A stretch of DNA of 64,000 bases from Parvibaculum sp. (GTDB lineage Bacteria; Pseudomonadota; Alphaproteobacteria; Parvibaculales; Parvibaculaceae), in NCBI GenBank assembly GCA_030649335.1, contig JAUSLL010000119.1, positions 1-64,000 of the forward strand, written 5' to 3'. The notes under the pieces are model-generated. The model made no database searches, was not told where the DNA came from, and saw nothing but the letters and a program-made list of their open reading frames with translations. A program made the position numbers and the translations under genes. Shown one piece after another: positions 21,391 through 32,118 of the stretch (position 1 is its first letter; every line of letters starts with the position of its first letter).

Positions 21391-22847
21391 GCAACAACAC
21401 AGTCACCGTTGCAGGAGTAGAAATCTCGACAGACCACTTTATCGGTGGAAAGCGTGTCGCCTCAGCCAATCGCTTTGCCAATATTTCGCCGGTCGATGGA
21501 TCGCATCTCGGCGATTTGTCGGCGGGTGGCAAGATCGAAGCCAATGCCGCCGTTGAAGCTGCTCGCAAAGCTTTTCCCGCTTGGGCAGCTCTTGGCCCCA
21601 AAGGGCGGTTGCCGATCCTGAAAAAATTTGCTGAAGGCATTCTCGCCCGCGCCAATGAGCTCGCCGCGGTTGAAACGATGGACAATGGCTCGCTCCTCAC
21701 GGGCAATGTCCATCGCGTCATTCCGCGCGCGGCCCACAACATTGATTTCTTTGCCGAATGGGCGCTGACCCTCGAAGGGCATACGATCGACTCGCCCGAA
21801 GTTGTCAATCACGTCAAATATGATCCTTCCGGCGTTGCCATTCTCATCACGCCGTGGAACGCGCCCTTCATGCTGACGACTTGGAAGGTTGGACCGGCTC
21901 TGGCAGCAGGTAACACCATCGTCATCAAACCGCCGGAGTGGGCACCGCTCACATGCTCGCTCATGGCCGATATTGCCAAAGCGGCGGGTGTGCCCGATGG
22001 CGTGCTCAATGTGGTGCAAGGTATCGGTGAGGACGCGGGCGACGCGCTCGTCAATCATCCGGATGTTGATCGCATCAGTTTCACGGGCTCGACCGACACC
22101 GCCAAGATCATCGGACAGGCGGCAGCCCGCTCGATCACGCCGATGAGCTCGGAGCTTGGTGGTAAATCACCTTTCATTATTTGTGCGGATGCCGATCTAG
22201 ATGCGGCCGCCCAAACAGTGGCCGCCCAATACATGAATGCCGGACAGGTCTGCCTTGCGGGCACGCGCATCATGGTGGAAAAAAAGATCGAGGAACAATT
22301 CCTCGAAAAAGTGCGCGGAGCATCGAGCCACATGATTGTTGGCGACCCCCGCGATAAGGACACCCGCGTCGGACCGCTGATCCACAAAGAGCATTTTGAT
22401 CGCGTTGCCGGTTTTGTCGAGCGTGCCAAGGCGGACGGTGCCGTTCCGGTCTGGGGTGGCGGGAGGTCAAATTTCGGCGACCTCTATTTTGAGCCCACGC
22501 TCTTTGCGGACGTCAACCCGACGCTCGAAATCTCGCAGCGTGAAGTCTTCGGGCCCGTGCTCACCTGGCAGAGTTTCAGCAGCGACGATGAAGTCGTGAC
22601 GCTTGCTAACAACACGAAGTATGGACTTGCGGGCACCTTGTTCAGCCGCAACGAAAAGCGGGCAATGGACATTGCCTCGCAGGTGGCAGCCGGAACGCTG
22701 TGGGTCAACTGTTTCTTTGTCCGTGATCTGGCGGCACCCTTCGGTGGCTCGAGAGATTCCGGCATCGGTCGTGAGGGCGGCAGCTGGAGCTTCGATTTCT
22801 ATTCCGACATAAAAAATATTTCGGTCCGCAAAGGATCGTTCGCTTGA
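21387..22847 (+). CDS. Aldehyde dehydrogenase (HpaE-like 5-carboxymethyl-2-hydroxymuconate semialdehyde dehydrogenase)
   Basis: ITPWNAPFMLTTWKVGPALAAGNTIVIKPPE; SSELGGKSPFIICADADLD; GQVCLAG. Confidence 0.9.
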   Translation: MSNNTVTVAGVEISTDHFIGGKRVASANRFANISPVDGSHLGDLSAGGKIEANAAVEAARKAFPAWAALGPKGRLPILKKFAEGILARANELAAVETMDNGSLLTGNVHRVIPRAAHNIDFFAEWALTLEGHTIDSPEVVNHVKYDPSGVAILITPWNAPFMLTTWKVGPALAAGNTIVIKPPEWAPLTCSLMADIAKAAGVPDGVLNVVQGIGEDAGDALVNHPDVDRISFTGSTDTAKIIGQAAARSITPMSSELGGKSPFIICADADLDAAAQTVAAQYMNAGQVCLAGTRIMVEKKIEEQFLEKVRGASSHMIVGDPRDKDTRVGPLIHKEHFDRVAGFVERAKADGAVPVWGGGRSNFGDLYFEPTLFADVNPTLEISQREVFGPVLTWQSFSSDDEVVTLANNTKYGLAGTLFSRNEKRAMDIASQVAAGTLWVNCFFVRDLAAPFGGSRDSGIGREGGSWSFDFYSDIKNISVRKGSFA

Positions 22848-22882
22848 GGCATCAGTCTACGGCGAAAGAAGGGGAAAACGAA

Positions 22883-23785
22883 ATGGTTCAGGTAACAGAG
22901 CTTGGCTATATGGGGCTTGGCGTTAAGAGTCTGGATGCGTGGAAGGACTACGCGGCCAAGATATTGGGTCTTGAAGTCGTCGATGAAGGTGAGCCCGGCC
23001 GTTGCTATCTGCGGATGGACAATTGGCATCACCGTTTCATTCTTGATGAAGACGGTGCGGACGATCTGAACTATCTCGGTTTTCGCGTTGCCGGCCTTGT
23101 CGAGTTTCGTGAGATGCACAAGCACCTCAAAGACAATGGCATTGAAGTGCGCATTGGTTCGGAAGCGGAAGCGGCGGAGCGTCGTGTGCTTGAAGTGATG
23201 AAGCTGAAGGACTCGAGCGGCTTTCCGATTGAGATTTTTCACGGGCCGCAAGTGCAAGCCGATAAACCCTTTTATCCCGGCCGCCGTATGCACGGGAAAT
23301 TCTTGACGGGAGATGGCGGGCTCGGACATCTGATTCAAAAAGAGACCGTCGGTTTTGAAAAGACCCATGCGTTCTACAGCCTTCTCGGCATGCGCGGTGG
23401 CGTCGAATATCGCATTCCGCTCCCCGGTGCGCCGGCACCATTCGATCTTATGTTCATGCATTGCAATACGCGCGACCACACGGTCGCTTTCGGGCCACCC
23501 GGCGAAAAGCGCATTAACCACCTGATGATCGAGGTGGAAAATTTAGATGACGTCGGCATGGCCTATGAGATTGTGAAACAGGCGGGCATCCCCGTCACCA
23601 TGATGCCGGGACGTCATGCGAATGATCACATGTATTCGTTCTACTTCATGAACCCGTCAGGTTGGATGTGCGAGATCGGCTGGGGTGCGCGCGAGGCGAC
23701 GCATCAGTCTGAGTATTACCAACGTGACACTTATGGCCATGAGCCAAATCAGGAAGTGATGAAGGGCGGCTTGATGGAGGTCTGA
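22883..23785 (+). CDS. VOC-type extradiol ring-cleavage dioxygenase (BphC-like fold)
   Basis: VTELGYMGLGVKSLDAWKDYAAKILGLEV; DGGLGHLIQ...HAFYSLLGMRGG; GRHANDHMYSFYFMNPSGWMCEIGWGA. Confidence 0.88.
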   Translation: MVQVTELGYMGLGVKSLDAWKDYAAKILGLEVVDEGEPGRCYLRMDNWHHRFILDEDGADDLNYLGFRVAGLVEFREMHKHLKDNGIEVRIGSEAEAAERRVLEVMKLKDSSGFPIEIFHGPQVQADKPFYPGRRMHGKFLTGDGGLGHLIQKETVGFEKTHAFYSLLGMRGGVEYRIPLPGAPAPFDLMFMHCNTRDHTVAFGPPGEKRINHLMIEVENLDDVGMAYEIVKQAGIPVTMMPGRHANDHMYSFYFMNPSGWMCEIGWGAREATHQSEYYQRDTYGHEPNQEVMKGGLMEV

Positions 23786-23840
23786 ACGACCCGACCAAGC
23801 TTATTCAACATCTTTCACAAAATTCATCAGGGAGAAAGTA

Positions 23841-24695
23841 ATGTCCGTACTCAAAGGTCCGCGCGAAGAATGGCGGCGCATTTTTTATCAAGGCACGCAG
23901 CAATGGGTGCAGCTGGAGGGCGACGAATTGCGTCTGCCTGACGGTCGCCGCCTTGCCGAAAAAGAGGCGACCTATATGGCGCCATGCGAGCCGAGCAAGA
24001 TTATTTGCATTCACTTGAACTATGATTCACGTCGTGTCGAGTTTCACGCGCCCGAGCTTGTGACGCCGACTTACTTTCAGAAGCCGTTGACGACGCTCAA
24101 CGCGCATCGAGGTTTTGTCAGCCGTCCGGCCGATTGCCAATATCTCAACTATGAAGGCGAAATTGCTGCCATCGTCGGCAAGCCCATGCGCAATGTCGCG
24201 CGCGAAGATGTTTGGGATCATCTGGCTGGTTTTGCGCCCGCCAATGACGTTGGCGCGCAGGACTTCCGTGACACTGACGCAGGCTCAATGCTGCGCGTGA
24301 AGGGTATGGATGGCTTCTGCCCGATTGGGCCTGGTATCGTTCGCGGTGTTGATATTCGTGAGCAGTCGGTGAGGACCTATATCAACGGCAAAGTCGTGCA
24401 GGACGGCCCGGTCAGCGATATGAATTTCCCGATCGACTACATCTTCGCGGATTTGTCGCGCCACATCACGTTCTTGCCGGGCGACGTGGTACTCACCGGC
24501 ACGCCCGCAAACTCGCGTCCCATGAATATCGGCGATGTCGTTGAAGTGGAAGTGACCGGCGTTGGCCGCCTGACGAATACGGTGCAGGAAATTCCGGCTC
24601 CCGCACACAAGGTTGGCCATGAACCCACTGACACTGAAACCGTGCGCCGGGTAGCGCTTGGTCAGTTTCCACCGCGCGGCAACGCCGCTCAGTAA
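23841..24695 (+). CDS. Fumarylacetoacetate hydrolase (FAH) family protein
   Basis: INYEGEIAAIVGKPMRN-like, GFAPANDVGAQDFRD..., FLPGDVVLTGTPANSRPMNIGDVVEVEVTGVGRLTN. Confidence 0.9.
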   Translation: MSVLKGPREEWRRIFYQGTQQWVQLEGDELRLPDGRRLAEKEATYMAPCEPSKIICIHLNYDSRRVEFHAPELVTPTYFQKPLTTLNAHRGFVSRPADCQYLNYEGEIAAIVGKPMRNVAREDVWDHLAGFAPANDVGAQDFRDTDAGSMLRVKGMDGFCPIGPGIVRGVDIREQSVRTYINGKVVQDGPVSDMNFPIDYIFADLSRHITFLPGDVVLTGTPANSRPMNIGDVVEVEVTGVGRLTNTVQEIPAPAHKVGHEPTDTETVRRVALGQFPPRGNAAQ

Positions 24696-24798
24696 TGGTT
24701 GAGCGATCAATACCTGCCGTTTGATGAGTGGCATGCGTTGATCGTCTCCGGTCTGCTCGTCAGGCGAAATCAAAAATATCGAGGAGCAGGAGAAAAAG

Positions 24799-26034
24799 AT
24801 GCCCCGGACTGCGACTTATACGAACATCCTTGATGCCGACATTTTCCCGATGGAAAGAGGCGCTCCGCACGGCCTCTTTGATAGGTGGCGTGAGACAGAT
24901 CCAGTTCACTGGAATCCTGTAGTTCCGACTTATGTCGCGACACAACCTGACTCGACGATGACAAAAGGATTTTGGGTGCTCACCCGATATCAGGATGTGT
25001 TCGATGTCTCGCGCGATCAGGATAGATTTAGCTCTTACGAAGACGGCTTCGTCATTTGGGATCCGGGTCAGGAAGAACTAGCCCGGCAGCGCGCCAATAT
25101 GATGGGGATGTTACCAGCCGATCACAGCGAAACCAAACAAGTCGTACTTCCCGCTTTCGCACCCAAGGCATTGAATACTCTTGGGCCCGAGATCGACAAG
25201 CTGGCGCAAGAGATCGTGGATGAAGTTGTCGGGCAGGGCACGTGTGAGTTCGTGTTCGATGTTGCCTCGAAGCTTCCGGTCTATACATTTTGCGAACTTA
25301 TGGGTATTCCCGAGGAGATGAGGTCCAGAGTTGTTGATTTGGGCAACGCGATGGCTGACGTGGAAACGCCCAGACCGTTGACGTTTAATCCGACCCTGGA
25401 ACTTTTTGCGATCTCCGAGAAGGTCTGCGAACAGAAGCGCCAGCATCCAGACGGGTCGCTTCTGAGCACGCTTGTCCACGATAAGTCCGCAAGCCTTGAT
25501 CAGATGAACATCAACTTACTTTTTCTTGTCTTTGCGATAGCCGGTCACGAGACGACACGAAGCACCGCCGCGCATTTTATGTACCTGATGAAGAGCCATC
25601 CCGAGCAATATCAGTTGCTGCTGAGTGATATCGACAAACATCTCGAAAACGCGATCGAGGAAGTTCTGCGTTATACCTCAACGACAACCAACTTCGCGCG
25701 CACCGCAACAGTCGACACTGAGATCGGGGGGCAGCATGTGAAGAAAGGCGACAAGATTTATTTGTCCTATGCTGCTGCAAACAGAGACCCGGCGGTGTTT
25801 GACGAACCGCATGTTTTCGACATCATGCGCAGCAACGCACGTAAGCACCTTGCATTCGGCACCGGTCCTCATGTTTGCATTGGGGCGCGTCTGGCCAGAA
25901 TGGAACTCAACGCCCTATTGAAACAGGTCGTGACCCGCATCCCGGATTTCCAAATGGCAGGCGAGCCTCAGTGGCTTCGCTCAATCTGGTTTAATGCGAT
26001 AACGCAGCTCCCGATCACGTTTACGCCCGCATAG
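24799..26034 (+). CDS. Cytochrome P450
   Basis: AIAGHETTRS I-helix; EEVLRYTS; heme loop FGTGPHVCIGARLARMEL. Confidence 0.96.
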   Translation: MPRTATYTNILDADIFPMERGAPHGLFDRWRETDPVHWNPVVPTYVATQPDSTMTKGFWVLTRYQDVFDVSRDQDRFSSYEDGFVIWDPGQEELARQRANMMGMLPADHSETKQVVLPAFAPKALNTLGPEIDKLAQEIVDEVVGQGTCEFVFDVASKLPVYTFCELMGIPEEMRSRVVDLGNAMADVETPRPLTFNPTLELFAISEKVCEQKRQHPDGSLLSTLVHDKSASLDQMNINLLFLVFAIAGHETTRSTAAHFMYLMKSHPEQYQLLLSDIDKHLENAIEEVLRYTSTTTNFARTATVDTEIGGQHVKKGDKIYLSYAAANRDPAVFDEPHVFDIMRSNARKHLAFGTGPHVCIGARLARMELNALLKQVVTRIPDFQMAGEPQWLRSIWFNAITQLPITFTPA

Positions 26035-26358
26035 GTGAATGCATAACAGAAGAGCGTTCGCACCCCCTCCGGTGGCGACGCGGCGATAGCTTGTGGTTGA
26101 GCTACCATTATTCGCCTGTAGTTCTTGCGCGGGATCCGAAAATACTCTTGGTGGGTATATCATGCCCGCTATTGGCGCAAAGTAGGCAGGCAAGCCACGG
26201 GCTGCGAGCGTGTCGTGCTTTTAATACGTGCCGCTGAGGTCAAATTTTCCATACTTGAGCTTTATCAGATTCCTATCCAATGGAATCATGTCAAGCGGTC
26301 TAATGCGGCTCATGGGCCTGCCGCCCTACTAAAACGAATTGCCTTTGATGTTGGTAGA

Positions 26359-29300
26359 TCATCTGTTGATAAGCCGTTCGCTCAATTCCTCCAACGCGGA
26401 AAATGCGATAGGCATCGCAAGCAAAACCAGTGGTATCTGTACGATGAGGCCTGAGATAATGGCGATCGCAAGAGGTTGCTGCATAGCGGCGCCTTGTCCA
26501 AGTCCGAGCGCGAGTGGCATTAAGGCTAGAATTGCGGCGAGAGTTGTCATGGCAATAGGTCGAAGACGATTGAGGCCCGCCTTCAAAAGGGCATCCTCTT
26601 TCTCAACACCTGATGCAATCAAAGCCTCATATTCAGAGAAATAGAAGATCGCGATTTCTGTGACAATGCCGACTACCATCGTCATCCCCATCATGGCGGT
26701 GATGTTCAGCTCGATTCCTGTAATCCAAAGGCCGACAAAGACGGCAGACATCGCGGCAAGCGGCATGGCGATGATGGAAACAGCTAGAGAAACGCGCTCG
26801 TATAGAAACAGCAGAAGAAGAAAGACCAGGGCAAAGGCGGCGACAATTACGCGAATGAGTCCCTGAAAGGCCGTTTGCTGCTGCTCATAGAGACCGCCGA
26901 GTTGATAATATGACCCCGGTGGAAAGAGATTTGATTGGTCCAGAAGCGCCTTCACATCGGCGACGGTGCTGCCTAGATCCCGACCTTCAATGCGCGCGGT
27001 CACGGCTACCATTGGTTTCAAATTGTCGCGTGTGATCTGTGGCTGGCCCGTTTCAAGGTCGATCGATGCCACCCGTCCCAGCGCAACCTTGTGGCCGTCT
27101 GGTGCGATGATACGAAGTTGCCTGATATTTTCAGGCGTTGATCTTTGGGCTTCCGGCACCCAGACACGCAGGTCAATCGTCCTATCACCGCGTTGAATTT
27201 TGGTTGCGACAGTGCCTGACAGATAGGCGTTCACTTGTTGATTGATCTGATCAGGGGTTAACCCTTCAAGGCCGGCTTTCACGCGATCAATTTTAATGCT
27301 CAGCGCATCGCCGGCAATGACGACGCCATCTCGGATTTCAGTCACGCCCTGGACGCTTTCAATCGCTTTGGCAACCTGAGGCGCAATGTTCCTCAATTGG
27401 TCTTCGTCATCACCGAAAATTTTAATTTCAATGGGCTGAGGAACCGAGGTGAGATCCCCGATCATGTCTTCCATCAATTGCGCGGTATCGATATCCAGGC
27501 CGGGCACTTGGTCGGCAACCTTGCGGCGTACCTCCGCAGTTATTTCATCGATGGGACGGCGCGGCAGCGACTTGAGTTTGACAAACAGGTCGCCTGTATT
27601 TGTTTCAGTAAGACCGCCGCCTAGTTGGGCGCCAGCGCGCAGAGAATAAGTAGCCACCTCCGGTGTTTCGTTCAGTACCTTTTCGACTTTGCCAAGCAGC
27701 ATCTTCATATCAGGAAGAGACGTGCCGGGCGGAGCGATATAATCGAGAATAAAGCCGCCTTCATCCATGATCGGCATAAAGCCAGAACCGACATTGCGAT
27801 ATGAAAAATATCCCCCCGCCATCAGAACGAACATGCCCGCCACTAGGAGCAGGGGTTTTACCTGAAGATGAGTGAAGGCTCTGCGATACCCCGATGTGAT
27901 ACGTGCAAAAACACGTCCCTCATGCTCAATGTCAGCGTCCTTCTCCGAGATAAGAACATCTGCCAATAGCGGGATGACAAAGAAAGCGACAAAGAACGAA
28001 ACGATCAGCGAGCTAGCCATCGTGAGAGATAGTGCCTTGAAAAAAGCACCCGTCACGCCTGATAGAAAGGCCAGAGGCACAAATATCACCACAGTCGCCG
28101 AGGATGATCCAAGAAGTGGCTTCCAGAACTCTCGCGCCGCCCTACGAATTTTTTCGTGCAGGGTTTTTTCACTACCACCGAGATGGCGCACAATTTGTTC
28201 GATCATGACGATAGCATCATCGATGATCAATCCGATCGCTGCCGCCATGCCGCCCAGAGTCATGATGTTGAAGCTCATGCCAAGCGCATAGAGCAACAAC
28301 ACAGTCGCCGACAGAACCGCTGGCACCACCACTAGTGTGATGATTGTCACTTTCAGATTTCGCAAAAATAGGAAGAGAACGACAGCGGCCAAACCGATGC
28401 CGATCATGATCGCATCGAAAACGGTTTTAGCTGATTCAATAATCAGGTCGCTCTGATTGTACCAATTGGAAACTTTCACGCTGGGTGGAAGCTTTGGTTC
28501 ATAGCTTGCCAATGCCGCTGTCACGTCATTGATAATCTGAACCGTATTACCGCCCGGCTGTTGAAAGATTTGGAACAGTACTGCTGGCTTCCCGTTTGCT
28601 TGGATAATTGTCCAATTGGGCGCCGTAGCCCGAAGTATTTTTGCAACATCAGACAGGCGCACGTTGCCCATAGGGCTAGAGCGAACGACAACGCTTCTAA
28701 TGTCATCAAGATTTGTCAGCTTGGTGTCCGTCAGCGCAAAAAGAAGCTTGTGACGATCTTCAACTCGCCCGGTGACTTGGAGCACATTTGCAGCGGCCAG
28801 TGATTTGGATACGTCATCCATCGTCAAGGCATAGGCAGCCAATTGTCCAGCATCTACGTCTATGCGGATTTCAGGGACATCCCCACCCATCACATTGACA
28901 TTGGCGACGCCGTTGATGGACGAAAGGATCGGCAGCAGTTGATATTGCGCGATTTCCCGCAAATGCACAGGGCTGACGCTCTTAGACGTTAAGCTGTAGG
29001 CGGCAACAGGAAATACAGTCGGGTCCATTCGCCTTACTTCAAAGGCCGTTCCTGACGGTAGGGTCGGCAAGATGCGGCTGATGGCCGACTGCACCTGCAA
29101 AGTGCGCGTCGCCATATTCTCACCCCAAGCAAAATTGAGTGAGAGCTCGGCATTGCCTCTGCTTGACGTGGAGCGCGTTTCCAAAAGTCCAGGAACGCTT
29201 TTGACAGCACTTTCGATCGGGCGCGTCACCTCGGCCACCATCTGCGAAGCAGGGCGATCTCCAGCGTCCACTGAGACTGAGATGCGGGGGAAGCTGACTT

Positions 29301-29415
29301 GAGGAAAGAGCGCCACCGGTAGGCTGAAGCCGTTTGCAATGCCGCCAATCGCGGCGACAAGAAGCAAAAAGAGAATCGAATATCTGTGGCTCGCCGCCCA
29401 CTGCGCGATATTCAT
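26359..29415 (-). CDS. RND efflux permease subunit
   Basis: 1018 aa with RND architecture: VALFPQVSFPRISVSVDAGDRPASQMVAEVTRPIESAV; AAIGLIIDDAIVMIEQIVRHL. Confidence 0.94.
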   Translation of the reverse strand: MNIAQWAASHRYSILFLLLVAAIGGIANGFSLPVALFPQVSFPRISVSVDAGDRPASQMVAEVTRPIESAVKSVPGLLETRSTSSRGNAELSLNFAWGENMATRTLQVQSAISRILPTLPSGTAFEVRRMDPTVFPVAAYSLTSKSVSPVHLREIAQYQLLPILSSINGVANVNVMGGDVPEIRIDVDAGQLAAYALTMDDVSKSLAAANVLQVTGRVEDRHKLLFALTDTKLTNLDDIRSVVVRSSPMGNVRLSDVAKILRATAPNWTIIQANGKPAVLFQIFQQPGGNTVQIINDVTAALASYEPKLPPSVKVSNWYNQSDLIIESAKTVFDAIMIGIGLAAVVLFLFLRNLKVTIITLVVVPAVLSATVLLLYALGMSFNIMTLGGMAAAIGLIIDDAIVMIEQIVRHLGGSEKTLHEKIRRAAREFWKPLLGSSSATVVIFVPLAFLSGVTGAFFKALSLTMASSLIVSFFVAFFVIPLLADVLISEKDADIEHEGRVFARITSGYRRAFTHLQVKPLLLVAGMFVLMAGGYFSYRNVGSGFMPIMDEGGFILDYIAPPGTSLPDMKMLLGKVEKVLNETPEVATYSLRAGAQLGGGLTETNTGDLFVKLKSLPRRPIDEITAEVRRKVADQVPGLDIDTAQLMEDMIGDLTSVPQPIEIKIFGDDEDQLRNIAPQVAKAIESVQGVTEIRDGVVIAGDALSIKIDRVKAGLEGLTPDQINQQVNAYLSGTVATKIQRGDRTIDLRVWVPEAQRSTPENIRQLRIIAPDGHKVALGRVASIDLETGQPQITRDNLKPMVAVTARIEGRDLGSTVADVKALLDQSNLFPPGSYYQLGGLYEQQQTAFQGLIRVIVAAFALVFLLLLFLYERVSLAVSIIAMPLAAMSAVFVGLWITGIELNITAMMGMTMVVGIVTEIAIFYFSEYEALIASGVEKEDALLKAGLNRLRPIAMTTLAAILALMPLALGLGQGAAMQQPLAIAIISGLIVQIPLVLLAMPIAFSALEELSERLINR

Positions 29416-30461
29416 TGGCCTACCTCATGAACCGAAACGCCGTCATCAAGCGCGGCATTGCCGGTCGTAATGACCCGATCACCTTCGGTGATGCCACTTG
29501 CAATCAATGAAAATTTGTCTGTTTCAACCGCGATCACGACATTCTTGCGTTGCGCTTTTCCGCCTTCGTTGACGAAAAGGTATGTGCCCTCTGCATCTTC
29601 CAAGATCGCGGTGCGCGGCACCAGAACACCATCGACGGGCGGCAGGAAAATATGCGCGACCATTGTCGATCCGAGAACAGGCGCAGGCGACATGTCGTCA
29701 TCCATTGAAGCGACGGCGGTCACAAGGCGGCTCTGTGGATCAATCATACCGCCAATAGACGAAAGAGAGCCCGATATCGAGGCGCTATCGTCCAAAGGAA
29801 ATGCCAGCGTAAGTTTGGCGTGTTTCTTCACCTTCATGGCGTCTTCGGGTTCGAGGCCCAGATTGGCAATCAGCCTCGAACGCCCACCAATCGTCGCAAG
29901 CACGCTGCCGGAGGTTTTCATGTCGCCCGGTGTCGCCATGATGGAGGTAATGACACCGGCAAAGGGGGCTTTGATGACGGTCGAATTTTGCGCCGATCCC
30001 ATTTGCCGTTGAGCGCGCAACTGGGCCGCCGCATCGTTCAGCGTTTTTTCGGCGATCGAGAGCTGATCGTTTGAGGCAAGGCCGGAGGTCTTCAGCCGCT
30101 TGAGACGCGCAAGGTCTTTACGCGCCAAAGCATAAGAGCTCTCCGTTTGTGCAAATTGAGCGGCGGCCAGCGGCGTGGAAGATATCTGCAATAAGGGTGC
30201 GTCCTTGTCCACCGCCTCACCGGCATGGACAAGCACATCTTCGATGACGCCGTCCTGTTGCAGGATGATGCTGCGCGTATCGGATGGTTTTGAATCGAGC
30301 GTGCCATAAGCCACCACTGTCTCCGCGAGCGAACCTTGCTTGGCAATTGTCGTTTGAACCTCCGCGCTTGGTTCTGCCCTAGCAACCGAAATACCACCTA
30401 GGGTCAAAGCCGAAAGGAGCAGGAAATTCGATGCAAGAGTTCTGATTTGGCACTTTCTCAT
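29412..30461 (-). CDS. RND efflux periplasmic adaptor (membrane fusion protein)
   Basis: HlyD/CzcB-like: VLVHAGEAVDKDAPLLQISS; STVIKAPFAGVITSIMATPGDMKTSGSVLATI. Confidence 0.9.
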   Translation of the reverse strand: MRKCQIRTLASNFLLLSALTLGGISVARAEPSAEVQTTIAKQGSLAETVVAYGTLDSKPSDTRSIILQQDGVIEDVLVHAGEAVDKDAPLLQISSTPLAAAQFAQTESSYALARKDLARLKRLKTSGLASNDQLSIAEKTLNDAAAQLRAQRQMGSAQNSTVIKAPFAGVITSIMATPGDMKTSGSVLATIGGRSRLIANLGLEPEDAMKVKKHAKLTLAFPLDDSASISGSLSSIGGMIDPQSRLVTAVASMDDDMSPAPVLGSTMVAHIFLPPVDGVLVPRTAILEDAEGTYLFVNEGGKAQRKNVVIAVETDKFSLIASGITEGDRVITTGNAALDDGVSVHEVGQ

Positions 30462-31777
30462 TGTGGAGCGTCCTTGTCGGAAGAGGAGGTATCTTGCATG
30501 GGGGAGGCTAGGAGCGTGTCGAGGGCAATTACATTCGTCCAAAGCGCCTCTCTGAGATCAATCTGTTCATTCTGTCGGTTCAGCCAAGACTGGATAAATT
30601 GCATTTCCGAGGCGGCAGAAAGGTCACCGGATCGCGCGGCTTTGGCGGCATTGAGCGCGCGCGCTTGCAGTAACGCGATTTCAGGTTCTAGGATTTTGAT
30701 GCGATCTGCGATGACAGTGTTCTCGGACCGAAGCTGCGCGGCGCTGCCTTCTGTTTGATTGATCCGGTTCTGATATTCAGCGCGCAATTGTTCACGCGTC
30801 GCGCGTTCAATGGCGATTTGCCCCTGACCACGATCAAAAATGGGCAGGTTCATCGTCACACCAAAGCTGGTGGTATGGACGTTGCTCGTATCGCTGGCCT
30901 TGGTGAACCCGATTTGCAGGTTCGGAAATTGGGAGAGCACGGCTTTGAAGACAGCTTCTTCCTGTGCGTCGTAGCCATCACGCAAGGCAATGAGGTCTGG
31001 GCGGTGAGCGACGACCTGTTTGAGAGCCTGTTTTGTGGCCGCCTCGCTGAGCACCTCCGGTGCCCCCAAACCTTGCAAATCAAGCGGGGCATCGGGCGCC
31101 AAATTCACCAAGGCCCTCAGATCGCCGAGAGATCTCAGCTCCTTGCGCTGCGCTGCGCCAAGTAGGCTCTGGATATCCAGCAAAACCGAAATATCGCCAT
31201 CTGCCTGATCCGGCGCGAGGTCTCCGTTTCTCATCGCGGCATTGATGGAATTCATGTCGAAGTTGAGCGAGGTCCGGGCTTTCGACAGAAGCGACACACG
31301 CAAGCCTGCCATTTGTGATTGCACAAAGAGCAGGCGGGCTCTGGCCACTGTCTGCAACTCTTGCCAAAGCAAATCTTCCTTTGCTTGTTTGGCCTTCGCC
31401 TCAGCAATAGCCGCATTTGCTGGATGCGTAATCAGCGCGAGAAGGTCGAATGTCAGCCCGTAGCTATAGCCGTTAAAGAGGCCCGGACCGTTGTCCGTCG
31501 GGTGATCAATGGTTGCGCTGAATTGTGGGTTTGGCAAAAGACCAGCCTGAAAGGCTTGCGTCTGGGAAACGTTCTTCTTTTTTCTCTCAATCTCCAGGTC
31601 TAGGTTGAAGAGAACAGCACGCTGCGCCACCTCGACCATCGTTAGAGGATGGCTCTCTTTCGCGTGGGTGGGCGTTATGAAATGGGCAGCCTGTGGCAAG
31701 GGGTGCGGAGAATAGACCGCACAACCACCGAGGGCCAACAAGGTGGCAGTTAACAACAGGCCTTTGAATTTCTGCAT
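30458..31777 (-). CDS. TolC-family outer membrane efflux lipoprotein
   Basis: Lipoprotein signal MQKFKGLLLTATLLALGGC; VAHRPDLIALRDGYDAQEEAVFKA...; operon with RND genes. Confidence 0.88.
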   Translation of the reverse strand: MQKFKGLLLTATLLALGGCAVYSPHPLPQAAHFITPTHAKESHPLTMVEVAQRAVLFNLDLEIERKKKNVSQTQAFQAGLLPNPQFSATIDHPTDNGPGLFNGYSYGLTFDLLALITHPANAAIAEAKAKQAKEDLLWQELQTVARARLLFVQSQMAGLRVSLLSKARTSLNFDMNSINAAMRNGDLAPDQADGDISVLLDIQSLLGAAQRKELRSLGDLRALVNLAPDAPLDLQGLGAPEVLSEAATKQALKQVVAHRPDLIALRDGYDAQEEAVFKAVLSQFPNLQIGFTKASDTSNVHTTSFGVTMNLPIFDRGQGQIAIERATREQLRAEYQNRINQTEGSAAQLRSENTVIADRIKILEPEIALLQARALNAAKAARSGDLSAASEMQFIQSWLNRQNEQIDLREALWTNVIALDTLLASPMQDTSSSDKDAPQ

Positions 31778-32118
31778 TGAATTTGGGGCTTGGATGGTTC
31801 TCTGAGACGTCCGGAACCCGAATGATTGCGGATTGCAGAACCGTCTATGCCACAAACAAGATTGCCCTGAGGTTGGGCGTAGATTGGGATTGGGTAATCT
31901 TTGAATCTCGAAAGACGCGGCTATCTACTTGCTAGGTACGACATATGTCCTGTTGCCCATAAAACTGAACATTTAGTGCGTCTCGCGTTGCCACGGTGGG
32001 AACGGTCGTGCGCTATTCCGACAAAACTGTATAGCCTGACCAACCGTACGGCATCCTTCGCGCGTATATGTTTCAACGCGCTGGGGTCATTGAGATGACA
32101 CGAAAAGGATACGACGGA

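Noticed and set aside
26125-26454. ORF between the P450 and RND genes
   Set aside because: Overlaps the RND gene end antisense and lacks a recognisable domain.
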